From contig NZ_CABWID010000024.1 of NCBI RefSeq assembly GCF_902501965.1, positions 40,052 to 104,051 on the forward strand: DNA of 64,000 bases, written 5' to 3'. This document shows, piece by piece, positions 26,955 to 36,232 of this stretch. Under the pieces are notes generated by a model. The model did no database searches. It was given only the letters and a program-made list of their open reading frames with translations, and had not been told where the DNA came from. The translations under genes were made by a program, and so were the position numbers. Source of the stretch: Collinsella sp. AK_207A. Its GTDB lineage: Bacteria > Actinomycetota > Coriobacteriia > Coriobacteriales > Coriobacteriaceae. Positions within the stretch are counted from its first letter, which is position 1; each line of letters begins with the position of its first letter.

Positions 26955-28787
26955 CTACGCATCGGTCTGGATGCCCAGGACGTCGATGCAGGATTGCATG
27001 ACCGTCTTGAACGGCTCGAGCGCCAGGTGCGAGGTGGCGGCGGTGCCGTCGAGGGTGATGTAGACCATGGCGCGGGGGTTCTCAGGGGAGGTGAAGCCGA
27101 GGAACGAGGCCATGTTGTTGCCCGCCTCGTAGCCCGCGTCCCCCGCGCGCTCGGCGGTGCCCGTCTTGCCCGCGATGCGGTAGCCGGGAATCTGCGCCCC
27201 GGTGCCGGTGCCGCTCTCGACCACGGTCTCCATCATCGAGACCACCTCGTCGGCATGCGCAGCCTCGATGCAGGTCTTCTGCTTGGAGGACCAGTCGACC
27301 TCCTCGCCGTGCTTGGCCGTGAGGAAGTGCGGGATGCTCATCACGCCCCCGTTGGCGAGGCCCGAGGCGGCGCGCAGCACCTGCACGGGCGTCACGGCGA
27401 GCGACTGGCCGAACGACATCGCGCCCACGCTCGCGCCGTCGTACTCGTCCAGGCTCTTCACGAGGCCCTTCGTCTCGCCGGGGAAATCCACGCCCGTGAT
27501 GGTGCCAAAGCAGAAGCGCTTGATGTTGGCGGCGAACTTCTTGGCGCCCATCTTCTTGCCGATGAGCACCATGCCGGTGTTCGAGGAACGGCGGAGGATC
27601 TCGCGGGCGTCCATGTCCATGGCCGCGCCGCGCTGGTCTGAATCGCGCACGTTGTCGTCGCCGGCCTTCACCACGGCGGGCACGTTGAAGACCGTGTCCG
27701 TAGTGATCACGCCATCTTCCAGGGCGCCCCCCACCACGAAGGTCTTGAAGACGGAGCCCGGCTCGTAGGCGTCGGTCACGATGCGCAGGTTCATGTTCTC
27801 GGACTTGGCCTCGGCCAGGTTCTCCTGGTCGAAGGTGGGATACGAGCAGGCAGCGAAGATCTCGCCCGTGATGGGGTCGATCGCCACGGCGGACCCGTAC
27901 TTGGCGCCCGTATCCTCCACCGCCTTGGCGATGGCTTCCTCGGCCGCCTTCTGGATGGTGATGTCCAGCGAGGTCATAATGTCCGTGCCGTTCTTGGCGG
28001 GCACCTTGGTGTAGGCGCCTCCGGCGATGTAGCTGCCGTCACGGGCGCGTTCGCGCTGGATGGAGCCGTTCTCACCCTGCAAAATGTCCTCGTAGTAGAG
28101 CTCGAGGCCGAGCAGACCCTTGTTCTCGTCGTTGATGGCACCGAGCACCTGCGAGGCGAGCGACTGGTTGGGATAGACGCGCTTGACCGTGGGCTCGAAC
28201 TCGATGCCCGCGATCCCCATCTTGGAGAGCTTGTCGGCGTCCTCCTGGTCCACCTTGCGCTGGATGTAGTTGAAGCTCGTGGAGGTGTCGGCGACGAGCT
28301 TGCGGCAGGCCTTCTCGTCCACGCCGAGCACGCTCACCAGCGCCGAGACGGCCTTGTTCACATTCGTCACGAGCTGGGGGTTCACGTAGACGTTGCTGCA
28401 CTCCTCGCTCGAGGCGAGGATGTTGCCGTTGCGGTCGTAGATGGTGCCGCGGAGCGCGAAGAGCGTCTGTTTGTCAACGCGGCGGTAGTCCGCCTCCGTC
28501 ACGTAGCGCTCGCGGTTGAACACCTGGTAGTCGAGAAGCTTGCCGGTGGCCGCGAGGGTGCCGGCGGCAAAGACGAGCCCGATGAACACGCGGCGCGACA
28601 TGAAGCTCTGATTGGCCTCGCGTTCGGCCCGCTCCCGCTGCTCGCGGGCGCGCTGGGCGGCGCGAGGGCTGATCGGCTCGATCTCGCCGCGCTGGGGAGC
28701 CCCGCGGCGGCCGGGACCGGGATGGTACCCGCGCCCGCCACGGATAGGGCCGGAGCCGGGGCCCCGGTCGCCTCGATCGCTCGGCAT
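26955..28787 (-). CDS. ftsI: Class B penicillin-binding protein (septal transpeptidase)
   Basis: The 610-residue protein has a long Arg-rich cytoplasmic N terminus (about 65 residues), one membrane segment (about 67-90), a PBP dimerisation domain and a transpeptidase domain with Ser345-x-x-Lys348 (EPGSVFKTF), RRSSNTGM and AGKTGTAERAG. It cross-links septal peptidoglycan and partners with FtsW. ATG at 28785-28787 is five bases after the ftsL-like stop. Its stop triplet abuts the long inverted repeat. PBP2 or SpoVD-like naming is possible, but the dcw position favours FtsI. Confidence 0.94.
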   Translation of the reverse strand: MPSDRGDRGPGSGPIRGGRGYHPGPGRRGAPQRGEIEPISPRAAQRAREQRERAEREANQSFMSRRVFIGLVFAAGTLAATGKLLDYQVFNRERYVTEADYRRVDKQTLFALRGTIYDRNGNILASSEECSNVYVNPQLVTNVNKAVSALVSVLGVDEKACRKLVADTSTSFNYIQRKVDQEDADKLSKMGIAGIEFEPTVKRVYPNQSLASQVLGAINDENKGLLGLELYYEDILQGENGSIQRERARDGSYIAGGAYTKVPAKNGTDIMTSLDITIQKAAEEAIAKAVEDTGAKYGSAVAIDPITGEIFAACSYPTFDQENLAEAKSENMNLRIVTDAYEPGSVFKTFVVGGALEDGVITTDTVFNVPAVVKAGDDNVRDSDQRGAAMDMDAREILRRSSNTGMVLIGKKMGAKKFAANIKRFCFGTITGVDFPGETKGLVKSLDEYDGASVGAMSFGQSLAVTPVQVLRAASGLANGGVMSIPHFLTAKHGEEVDWSSKQKTCIEAAHADEVVSMMETVVESGTGTGAQIPGYRIAGKTGTAERAGDAGYEAGNNMASFLGFTSPENPRAMVYITLDGTAATSHLALEPFKTVMQSCIDVLGIQTDA

Positions 28788-28792
28788 GATCG

Positions 28793-29329
28793 CTACTCCA
28801 CCGCGGTCGCCGTCGCGGCACCGGTGGACGCCTGGTCCGCGGTTCCCGTGGCAGTCTCGCTCAGGTCGATGGTGACGCCGTTGGCGGTGCCGTCGACCAT
28901 GCCGAGCATGGAGGCGGCGAGGTCGCGGATGCGGCTCTTGGAGCCGTAGGCGGAGCGCATGACCTCGAGCTTGGAGCTCTCGGTGCGAAGCTCCTCGAGG
29001 GATGTCTGGACCTTGGCGTTCTGGTTGAGGTTCGCCGTCGTCATGCCGGCGAGCACCACGCGGGCGCCGCCGAGGACGCAGAAGAGCGCCACGAGCACGC
29101 AGAAGAGCTTGACGACGTGGGTGAAGGCGGGACTGACTTCCTGATCGGCCTGGCGACCGGCGCCGGTGACGACGTCCAGGCCCGGACGCTCGTCCACACG
29201 GGGGCGCGGGGCGCGCGCGGGCTCGGCATAGGCCAGGTCGCGCGCGGCGTTGCCGTCGAAGGCGGAGGCGTAGCCGGGGTAGGATCGCATATCACGGGCG
29301 TATGATGCGTTTGAAGTGGGATTACCCAT
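28793..29329 (-). CDS. ftsL: FtsL-like divisome protein
   Basis: The product has 178 residues: a hydrophilic cytoplasmic stretch (about 1-70), one membrane segment (VVKLFCVLVALFCVLGGARVVLAG), then a short coiled-coil-like region (NQNAKVQTSLEELRTESSKLEV) and an acidic, Ala/Thr-rich tail. FtsL sequences diverge greatly, so the call rests on this topology and on the position between rsmH and ftsI. It would stabilise the FtsB-FtsQ subcomplex and help activate FtsWI. A GGGAGGG ribosome binding site precedes the ATG. Confidence 0.72.
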   Translation of the reverse strand: MGNPTSNASYARDMRSYPGYASAFDGNAARDLAYAEPARAPRPRVDERPGLDVVTGAGRQADQEVSPAFTHVVKLFCVLVALFCVLGGARVVLAGMTTANLNQNAKVQTSLEELRTESSKLEVMRSAYGSKSRIRDLAASMLGMVDGTANGVTIDLSETATGTADQASTGAATATAVE

Positions 29330-29363
29330 GATATGCGCCCTCCCTTTCTAAGAGTGGTTCGTT

Positions 29364-30374
29364 TCAGCTGCGATAATGCGGCGCGCTCGGCATCCGCGGG
29401 GCCTGCGGTTCCAGCCGCTCGGCGACGCGGATCTTCGCGGACCGCGACCGCGGGTTGCGCGCGACCTCCTCGGCGCTCGCCACCAACGGCTTGCGGGTGA
29501 TGACCTTGAGTACCGGCACATGACCGCACGTGCACACCGGCAAATCCGGCGGGCAGGTGCATCCCTGGCTGCGCTCCTGGAACAGATGCTTGACGATGCG
29601 GTCCTCGAGGCTGTGGTACGAGATGACGCAGATGCGCCCGCCCGGGTTCAGCCAGCGAACCGCTGCCTCGAGCCCCCGTTCCAGCACATCGAGCTCGTGG
29701 TTGACCTCGATGCGGATGGCTTGGAAGCTCTTCTTGGCGGGGTGCCCTCCGTGTCGGCGCGCGGCAGCGGGGATGCCCGCCTTCACGGCCTCGACGAAGT
29801 CTCCCGTGGTCCGGAGCGGTGCCTCCGCCCGCCGGCGCACGACCTCGCGTGCGATCTGCCGGGCGAACTTCTCCTCTCCGTAGACGCGAAGGATCCGGGC
29901 GAGGTCGGCTTCGTTGTAGGTGTTCAAGACCTCAGCTGCGTTTAGGGTGTTGTTACCCGGGTCCATCCGCATATCAAGCGGGGCGTCCTCGTGGTACGAG
30001 AAGCCCCTTCCGGGGATATCGAGTTGCGGGCTCGAAACGCCCAGATCAAAGAGAAAGCCGTCCACGCCGGGGACCTCTGCCGAGCAAAGGAGCTCGTCGA
30101 GGTCGCCGAAGTTGCCTTTCAGCAACCGGTGCGGGGTGTCCGGCGCCTCTCGGTCGAGCCGCTCCCCCGCTGCAGCGAGCGACATGTCGTCCTGGTCTAT
30201 TCCCAGGAGCAGACCGTCCGCGCCCACGGCTTGAGCCATCCTCACGGAGTGGCCCGCGCCGCCCAGCGTGCAATCGCACACCGTGCCGCCGGCTTTCAGA
30301 TCCAGGTTCTCGAGCACTTCCTGGAGCATGACAGGTTCATGCCGATATTCAGGTGTCAACGTTCCCGCTGCCAT
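29364..30374 (-). CDS. rsmH: 16S rRNA (cytosine-1402-N4)-methyltransferase
   Basis: The 336-residue SAM-dependent methyltransferase (MraW) modifies C1402 of 16S rRNA in the ribosomal P site. It starts with EYRHEPVMLQEVLENL and shows the SAM loop DCTLGGAGHS, then GIDQD, FDLGVSSPQLD, GRGFSYHEDAPLDMRMD, SFQAIRIEVNHEL and ISYHSLEDRIVK, all family signatures. It has two extra Cys-rich turns (CTCPPDLPVCTCG). It lies 17 nt downstream of mraZ, in the usual order. Confidence 0.97.
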   Translation of the reverse strand: MAAGTLTPEYRHEPVMLQEVLENLDLKAGGTVCDCTLGGAGHSVRMAQAVGADGLLLGIDQDDMSLAAAGERLDREAPDTPHRLLKGNFGDLDELLCSAEVPGVDGFLFDLGVSSPQLDIPGRGFSYHEDAPLDMRMDPGNNTLNAAEVLNTYNEADLARILRVYGEEKFARQIAREVVRRRAEAPLRTTGDFVEAVKAGIPAAARRHGGHPAKKSFQAIRIEVNHELDVLERGLEAAVRWLNPGGRICVISYHSLEDRIVKHLFQERSQGCTCPPDLPVCTCGHVPVLKVITRKPLVASAEEVARNPRSRSAKIRVAERLEPQAPRMPSAPHYRS

Positions 30375-30391
30375 GTACGCCTCTCCTTGAC

Positions 30392-30823
30392 TTACGAGAA
30401 GAACAGATCGGTCAGGTCGTCGTCCGAAGCCTCGTTGGCCTCATCCCAACGCGCGCGGTCCCAAATCTCCAGGTGGTCGTAGTTGCCCACCACGGTGACC
30501 TCGCGGTCAAGGCCAGCCTTGCCGCGCAGCGCCTCGGAAAGACCGATACGGCTGGCGGAGTCGATATCCATCGGCGTCGCCATCGCGTTCAGCTTCCTCA
30601 TGAGCGCCTGGTCCTCGCGCTTGCGGGAATCGAATCCGCCGCGCTTCTCGAACAGCCCCATGACCCATTTTTCGTACTCGTCGTCCGAGAAAATGTACAG
30701 GGCATCGACATCGGGAGCGGGCAGCACGTACACGTGGTCGCTGAGTTGCTTGCGGATGGCCGCGGGCAGCGAGAGACGTCCCTTCGCATCGAGGTTGCGC
30801 TCGTATGTTCCGGTCAGCATCAT
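30392..30823 (-). CDS. mraZ: Transcriptional regulator and cell-division protein MraZ
   Basis: The 143-residue protein carries two SpoVT/AbrB-like MraZ domains, each with the DxKGR/DxxxR signature (LDAKGRLSLPAAIRK and IDSASRIGLSEALRG). MraZ forms a ring that binds TGGG repeats and represses its own dcw promoter. Two consecutive ATG codons lie at 30818-30823; the first is spaced about ten bases from GGAGGGG. It is the first gene of the cluster, and repeated TGGG sites lie upstream. Confidence 0.95.
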   Translation of the reverse strand: MMLTGTYERNLDAKGRLSLPAAIRKQLSDHVYVLPAPDVDALYIFSDDEYEKWVMGLFEKRGGFDSRKREDQALMRKLNAMATPMDIDSASRIGLSEALRGKAGLDREVTVVGNYDHLEIWDRARWDEANEASDDDLTDLFFS

Positions 30824-30894
30824 TGCCTGCGCCCCTCCTCTCGGCTACTCGGTTGGGCGTGTACGGGGAGCCACCCCGCCTGTCGACGCATTCA

Positions 30895-30923
30895 ATAATA
30901 TGGAGTCGCTTCCCTCTTTGCAA
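30895..30923 (-). promoter_or_regulatory. Promoter of the dcw cluster
   Basis: The minus strand reads TTGCAA (30918-30923), a 17-nt spacer and TATTAT (30895-30900), about 70 nt upstream of mraZ. It is one of the best sigma-70-type promoters in the window and lies right after the MraZ-type repeats. Confidence 0.75.
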
Positions 30924-30931
30924 CATTCTTT

Positions 30932-30976
30932 CCCACTCCTTCCCCCAACGGTCCACCGCGCTCCCCCACGAACCCA
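30932..30976 (-). promoter_or_regulatory. Candidate MraZ operator (TGG(G) repeats)
   Basis: On the minus strand four TGGG words and one TGGA occur within 45 nt just upstream of the mraZ -35 box. Distances between the five are 8, 13, 8 and 12 nt, so they form two registers about 20-21 nt apart, roughly two helical turns. MraZ is known to bind repeated TGGG motifs in its own promoter. Placement upstream rather than downstream of -35 is slightly unusual. Confidence 0.55.
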
Positions 30977-31191
30977 CGTGCACAGCCCATGCCGAGCGAA
31001 ACGCAAATACAACATCTTGTGTTCACGCTGCGATTCCTATTCCATTTCTAGATTGGTCGAGGGCAAAGCTTAACCTTCGACCTGCACTTGAATCGAATTT
31101 TTGTTCGACCGCAAGGGATTGTGTCGAAACAAAGAACCGGCAGGTGGCGACGGTGGGAAACAGGACCGTCGCCGCGAACCGGGACGCTGCG
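30977..31191. other. AT-rich spacer with a hairpin after xerD
   Basis: No gene is seen. A 9-bp GGCGACGGT/ACCGTCGCC hairpin (31146-31173) lies 18 nt past the xerD stop; T-rich sequence follows only after a gap on the minus strand, so it is a weak terminator candidate. Two further inverted repeats (GGTCGA/TCGACC around 31050-31085 and TTTGTTCGAC/GTCGAAACAAA around 31100-31136) occupy the AT-rich middle. Confidence 0.45.
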
Positions 31192-32175
31192 TCACGCCCG
31201 CGGGTGCGCCGCCAGGTACTCCTCCATCACCTGTGTGCGGTCCACATGCGTGTAGATCTGCGTGGTGGAGATATCCGCGTGCCCCAGAATCTCCTGCAGG
31301 ACGCGCAAGTCAGCACCGCCGGCGAGCATATGCGTGGCAAAGGAATGGCGGAGCGTGTGCGGATGCAGGCGCTCGATGCCCACGAGCCGGCCATAGCGCT
31401 CGCAGATCGCGTGGACGGACTGGCGCGAGAGCCGCTGGCCGCGAGCGTTCAGGAAGATGGCATCCGCCGGGCCGCCGCGGCGCGCATGGGCCGCGAGCTC
31501 GGCGCGGGGGCCGGCGAGATACGCCTCGAGCGCGGCGAGGGCGGAGCCCATGATGGGGACGAGCCGCTCCTTAGAGCCCTTCCCCAGCACGCGCAGGAAC
31601 TCGTCATCCAGGTAGAGGTCGCGCTCGGTGAGGCCGCAGAGCTCGCTCACGCGCAGGCCGCAGCCATAGAGCACCTCGAGGGCGGCGCGGTCGCGCGCAC
31701 CGGCGGGCGTGTCGGGAAAGGGCTGGTCGAGGAGCGCCGTCACCTGATCCACGGTGAGGTAGTCGGGCAGATGGTCGGCCGTCTTGGGAAGCTTGATCGA
31801 GGCCGTGGGATGCGCCTTTGCCATCCCCTCGCGCACGAGGAAGCGATGCCAGCCCTTGGCCGCGGAGAGCGCGCGGGAAACGGAGGTGTCGGCGTAACCG
31901 GCCGCGCGTTTGGCGGCCACGAAGTCCTCCACGTCGCGCCGGGACACCTCATCCGGCCGCTCGATACCGCGCTCGAGGAGAAACGCGATGTAGGCATCGA
32001 GGTCGCGTCGATAGCCCGCCACCGTGTTGACCGAGAGGTTGCGCTCGAGCGAGAGGTGCGCCAGGTACTCGTCGCGGCCGCGCTCGAGCTCGGTGGCGCC
32101 GATGAGCGGGGCGGCGGGAATGTCCGCGCGCACGGGGACGGCGCCTCCATCCGCATCTCGCCGTGATCCACCCAT
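31192..32175 (-). CDS. xerD: Tyrosine recombinase XerD
   Basis: The 327-residue recombinase of the XerC/D type resolves chromosome dimers at dif. An N-terminal SAM-like core-binding domain (YLAHLSLERNLSVNTVAGYRRDL) is followed by a catalytic domain with Arg in GCGLRVSELCGL, HPHTLRHSFATHML, and HADISTTQIYTHV holding the Tyr. I chose the ATG at 32173-32175 because GGGAGGGG precedes it; the frame is open another 30 codons upstream. XerD is favoured over XerC by similarity to Gram-positive XerD, but a single-recombinase species is possible. It is chromosomal housekeeping, not an integrase of a nearby element. Confidence 0.9.
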   Translation of the reverse strand: MGGSRRDADGGAVPVRADIPAAPLIGATELERGRDEYLAHLSLERNLSVNTVAGYRRDLDAYIAFLLERGIERPDEVSRRDVEDFVAAKRAAGYADTSVSRALSAAKGWHRFLVREGMAKAHPTASIKLPKTADHLPDYLTVDQVTALLDQPFPDTPAGARDRAALEVLYGCGLRVSELCGLTERDLYLDDEFLRVLGKGSKERLVPIMGSALAALEAYLAGPRAELAAHARRGGPADAIFLNARGQRLSRQSVHAICERYGRLVGIERLHPHTLRHSFATHMLAGGADLRVLQEILGHADISTTQIYTHVDRTQVMEEYLAAHPRA

Positions 32176-32246
32176 CGGCCCCTCCCACCCTCGAAGCGCT
32201 CTCAACCGCTCCATGCTACCCCCGAAGCGCCGGGACGGAAACAGGA

Positions 32247-32298
32247 AGGGACGGCGACCCCGCATCCGGTATGAACCGTCTGCAGGGCCGCCGTCCCT
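32247..32298 (-). repeat. Inverted repeat between the pilin pseudogene and xerD
   Basis: AGGGACGGCG (32247-32256) pairs with CGCCGTCCCT (32289-32298). On the minus strand it lies shortly past the pseudogene stop and is followed by TCCTGTTTCC, so it may be that gene's old terminator. Confidence 0.5.
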
Positions 32299-32333
32299 AT
32301 GAATGCGGCAAGCGCCGTCTCCCGAATAACCTG

Positions 32334-33355
32334 CTAGCTCCGTCGGCGACCGAGGGCGAGGCCCAGGCCGGCAAGGGCGAGACCGCTTGCCGCGATGGCT
32401 CCGAGCAAGGCGGGCGTCACCGGGTCGGAGGTCTTCGGCAGCGCGCAGGTGCGACCGGGTCGGTCGCCCTTCTGCGCCTCGTACGGCGTCTCATCGCGCG
32501 GTGGCGTAAAGCCGTTGGAGAAGACGGCGTTCTCGGCGCCGACCATCTTGCCGTCACGCGTCACCACGTGCGTGGCGGAAAGTGTGCCGTCATGGTTGTC
32601 GACCACGGTCACAACCACAACGTACGACGCGTCGTCGTAGGTAACCCCGCTGAGCGAGCCCGCCACCTCGTGCACCTCGTAGGTGTAGGTGCCGGGGCGC
32701 TCGTAGGCAATCGCACCGAAGGAGACCGTGCCGTCCGCAGCGTTTCGAACGGTCAGCACGCCGTCCTCGGCACCCTGGGGCATCGGAGCCCCATCGTGGC
32801 CGGTTAGTTCGAAGGAGAACTCGCCCGCCTGGAGCGCGCGCCCGGTGAGCCTCTTCTTGAAGGTGAAGGAATCCGTCGCCGACCTCGATCATGTCCTGCG
32901 CCGGATCGAAGGACTCGGTATGGTTCTTATCCGTGTAGAGCTTGAGCGTCACGCCCTGAGAGACCTCGGACGCCGGAGCATCGGGGTTGTACGCGAAAAC
33001 CGTCGTGGTGGCGGATGTCGGGCTCTCACTGACCTGGTCGCCGGAATCGCTCGCTTGACCCGTAGACGCGGAGGCCGCAGCCTTCGCGGCATCGCCCACC
33101 TGCACCGAAGTCGCATCGGCAGCGTCCGCGCCATCGGAAGCGCCGTCTGGCTGCCGGGCCCGCTCCCCCGATTGCTCCCCCGCCTGCGACCAGGCGCGTT
33201 GCTCCTCCACTTGGGCGATTTCCTAGGCGAACACCGGACCGGCCCAACTGAAGATGGTCTGGCTCACGAGCAAGATGCCCATCAGCACGACAAACGCCTG
33301 CCGAGGTCTTTTCTGAGACCCTCACCAAACACATATTCACCTGTTCAAAAACCAC
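32334..33355 (-). pseudogene. Broken LPxTG surface protein with Spy0128-type pilin domain
   Basis: Read across frames, the minus strand encodes a signal peptide (KRPRQAFVVLMGILLVSQ, ending GPVFA), a Ser/Ala/Asp-rich stretch, an isopeptide pilin domain of the Spy0128/FctA type (VTLKLYTDKN, FTFKKRLTGRALQAGEFSFE, GTYTYEVHEVAGSLSGVTYD) and a sortase signal (LPKTSD, membrane segment, RRRS). It is interrupted by a TAG (33233-33235) directly after the signal peptide, by a frameshift around 32868-32880 inside the pilin domain, and by a probable frameshift near 33315-33330 that separates the start (ATG or GTG near 33345-33355) from the signal peptide. Three lesions make sequencing error unlikely as the sole cause. 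No sortase gene is near. Confidence 0.8.
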
Positions 33356-33588
33356 AATCGGGAGCGATTTCTCCGCGATAATAGCATAAGTACCTCATGA
33401 GAGGTCACTCTTCAGCTGCCATAACGGTGGTTGGAAAGCACATCTATGCCTAAACAACTGCCAAAGCGATGCATAGAAATACCAGATACCTAGTCGCACT
33501 TTAACGTCGTAACGCAATGAAAATAGAATGCCCCTGAGACGCTCAACGCGTCTGCAGGGGCTCAGCCAAGCTTATCGACGACTGAAAA
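33356..33588. other. AT-rich gap between pyrG and the pilin pseudogene
   Basis: No gene is seen. The region is unusually AT-rich for this genome and probably contains the decayed promoter of the pseudogene. Apart from the pyrG terminator I recognise only a short ACCTC/GAGAGGT palindrome near 33395-33411. Confidence 0.5.
33530..33561 (-). terminator. Rho-independent terminator of pyrG
   Basis: A stem of GCCCCTG and ACGC segments (33530-33542 with 33548-33561) with one small bulge is followed on the minus strand by ATTCTATTTTCATT, 28 nt past the pyrG stop. Confidence 0.75.
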
Positions 33589-35256
<1,668 letters not shown>

Positions 35257-35305
35257 TTACCTGCGCTTTCCCGTAGAGGTTGGACACATTCCTTCACGGG
35301 TCTTC

Positions 35306-35333
35306 ATTGTACAACCGGATACCGCGCGCGAAA
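35306..35333 (-). promoter_or_regulatory. Promoter of pyrG
   Basis: The minus strand reads TTTCGC (35328-35333), 16 nt, then TACAAT (35306-35311), about 55 nt upstream of the start codon. The -35 is weak. A pyrimidine-sensing G-rich start or attenuator is not seen. Confidence 0.5.
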
Positions 35334-35375
35334 CATGGAAATGCCGTGACACTCGCTTGAAACACATCCCCCGGG

Positions 35376-35615
35376 CCTTGCCTGAGCCCCGCCCGCTGTG
35401 CCGGACCCCCCGGTTCGGTAAGGCATCGCGAGCGAGCTGCGAGAACTCACCGGGAAACGCCAGGAATGCGTTAGGGGTCTCCATGCTCGCCGCAAGCCGA
35501 ATCCCCATCCTCGTTTTAACGCATTCCTGCGCGTTTCCCGGTGAGTTCTCGCAGCTCGCTCGCGATGCCTTACCGAACCGGGGGGTCCGGCGCAGCGGGC
35601 GGGGCTCAGGCAAGG
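35376..35615. repeat. 240-nt inverted repeat between the ABC operon and pyrG
   Basis: The 355-nt gap 35251-35605 contains no gene; it holds the pyrG promoter and this element. Left arm 35376-35473 and right arm 35517-35615 are reverse complements over about 98 nt with one mismatch and one single-base indel; the loop is 43 nt. The outer end of the right arm runs into the last codons of the ABC gene and supplies its TGA stop. No T-run follows. Such long, nearly perfect arms imply recent origin or active maintenance. Confidence 0.9.
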
Positions 35616-36232
35616 TCGATGCGCCTCGTCGATACGCGGTCAACCAGGGCCGGGGAATGGGAGACGAGCAGGAGGCCGAAGCCCTCGCGCTGCTGCAAGG
35701 TCATGATCGCGCTCCAGAGTTCCTGCTGTGTCACGGCATCGAGCATGGCCGTCGCCTCGTCGGCGATGAGGTAGCGTGGGCGCGCCATGAGCGCGCGCAC
35801 CATGCAGAAGCGCATGAGCTCGCCACCGGACAGCTCATGCGGCAGGCGCTGGAGCCAGACGGGGCGGATGCCGAACACACAGCGCAGCTCCTCGACACGG
35901 GGGCTCTGCACATCTCCCGCCTCGACGAGCGAGCGCTCCATGCGCAGGCGCGGGTCGAAGGCTTGCTCGGGATGCTGCCAGAGCAGCTGCACGGGACGCG
36001 GTCCCTGGGCGCGACGCGCGGCCCAACCGGAAACCGGTGCACCGTCGCATACCACCGTGCCCGCGCACGGCTCCAGGTAGCCCGCGAGCACGCGGCAGAG
36101 GGTGGTCTTGCCCGTGCCCGAGGGCGCGCAGAGCGCCACGCGCTCGCCGGGCTCGACGCGCAGCGAAAGACCGCGGAAGAGCGGGGCTGCGCCCGGATAG
36201 GCAAAGGAGAGATCTCGGGCCTCAAGCGTCAT
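35606..36232 (-). CDS. Peptide/nickel-type ABC transporter ATPase (DppF/NikE-like)
   Basis: The product has 208 residues with Walker A APSGTGKTT, signature HELSGGELMRFCMVRALM, Walker B YLIADEAT and the H-loop LVSHS. It is short for this group, whose members often have about 250 or more residues with a C-terminal Opp extension, so it is a minimal ATPase domain. The ATG at 36230-36232 overlaps the end of the upstream ATPase gene by 11 nt, with GGGGGA in front; a longer upstream reading is less likely. Its stop lies within the long inverted repeat. Confidence 0.88.
   Translation of the reverse strand: MTLEARDLSFAYPGAAPLFRGLSLRVEPGERVALCAPSGTGKTTLCRVLAGYLEPCAGTVVCDGAPVSGWAARRAQGPRPVQLLWQHPEQAFDPRLRMERSLVEAGDVQSPRVEELRCVFGIRPVWLQRLPHELSGGELMRFCMVRALMARPRYLIADEATAMLDAVTQQELWSAIMTLQQREGFGLLLVSHSPALVDRVSTRRIDLA

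Noticed and set aside
31192..32175. XerD-like recombinase as the integrase of a mobile island
   Set aside because: No attachment-site repeats, tRNA boundary or cargo genes surround it; it sits among core genes as in other genomes.
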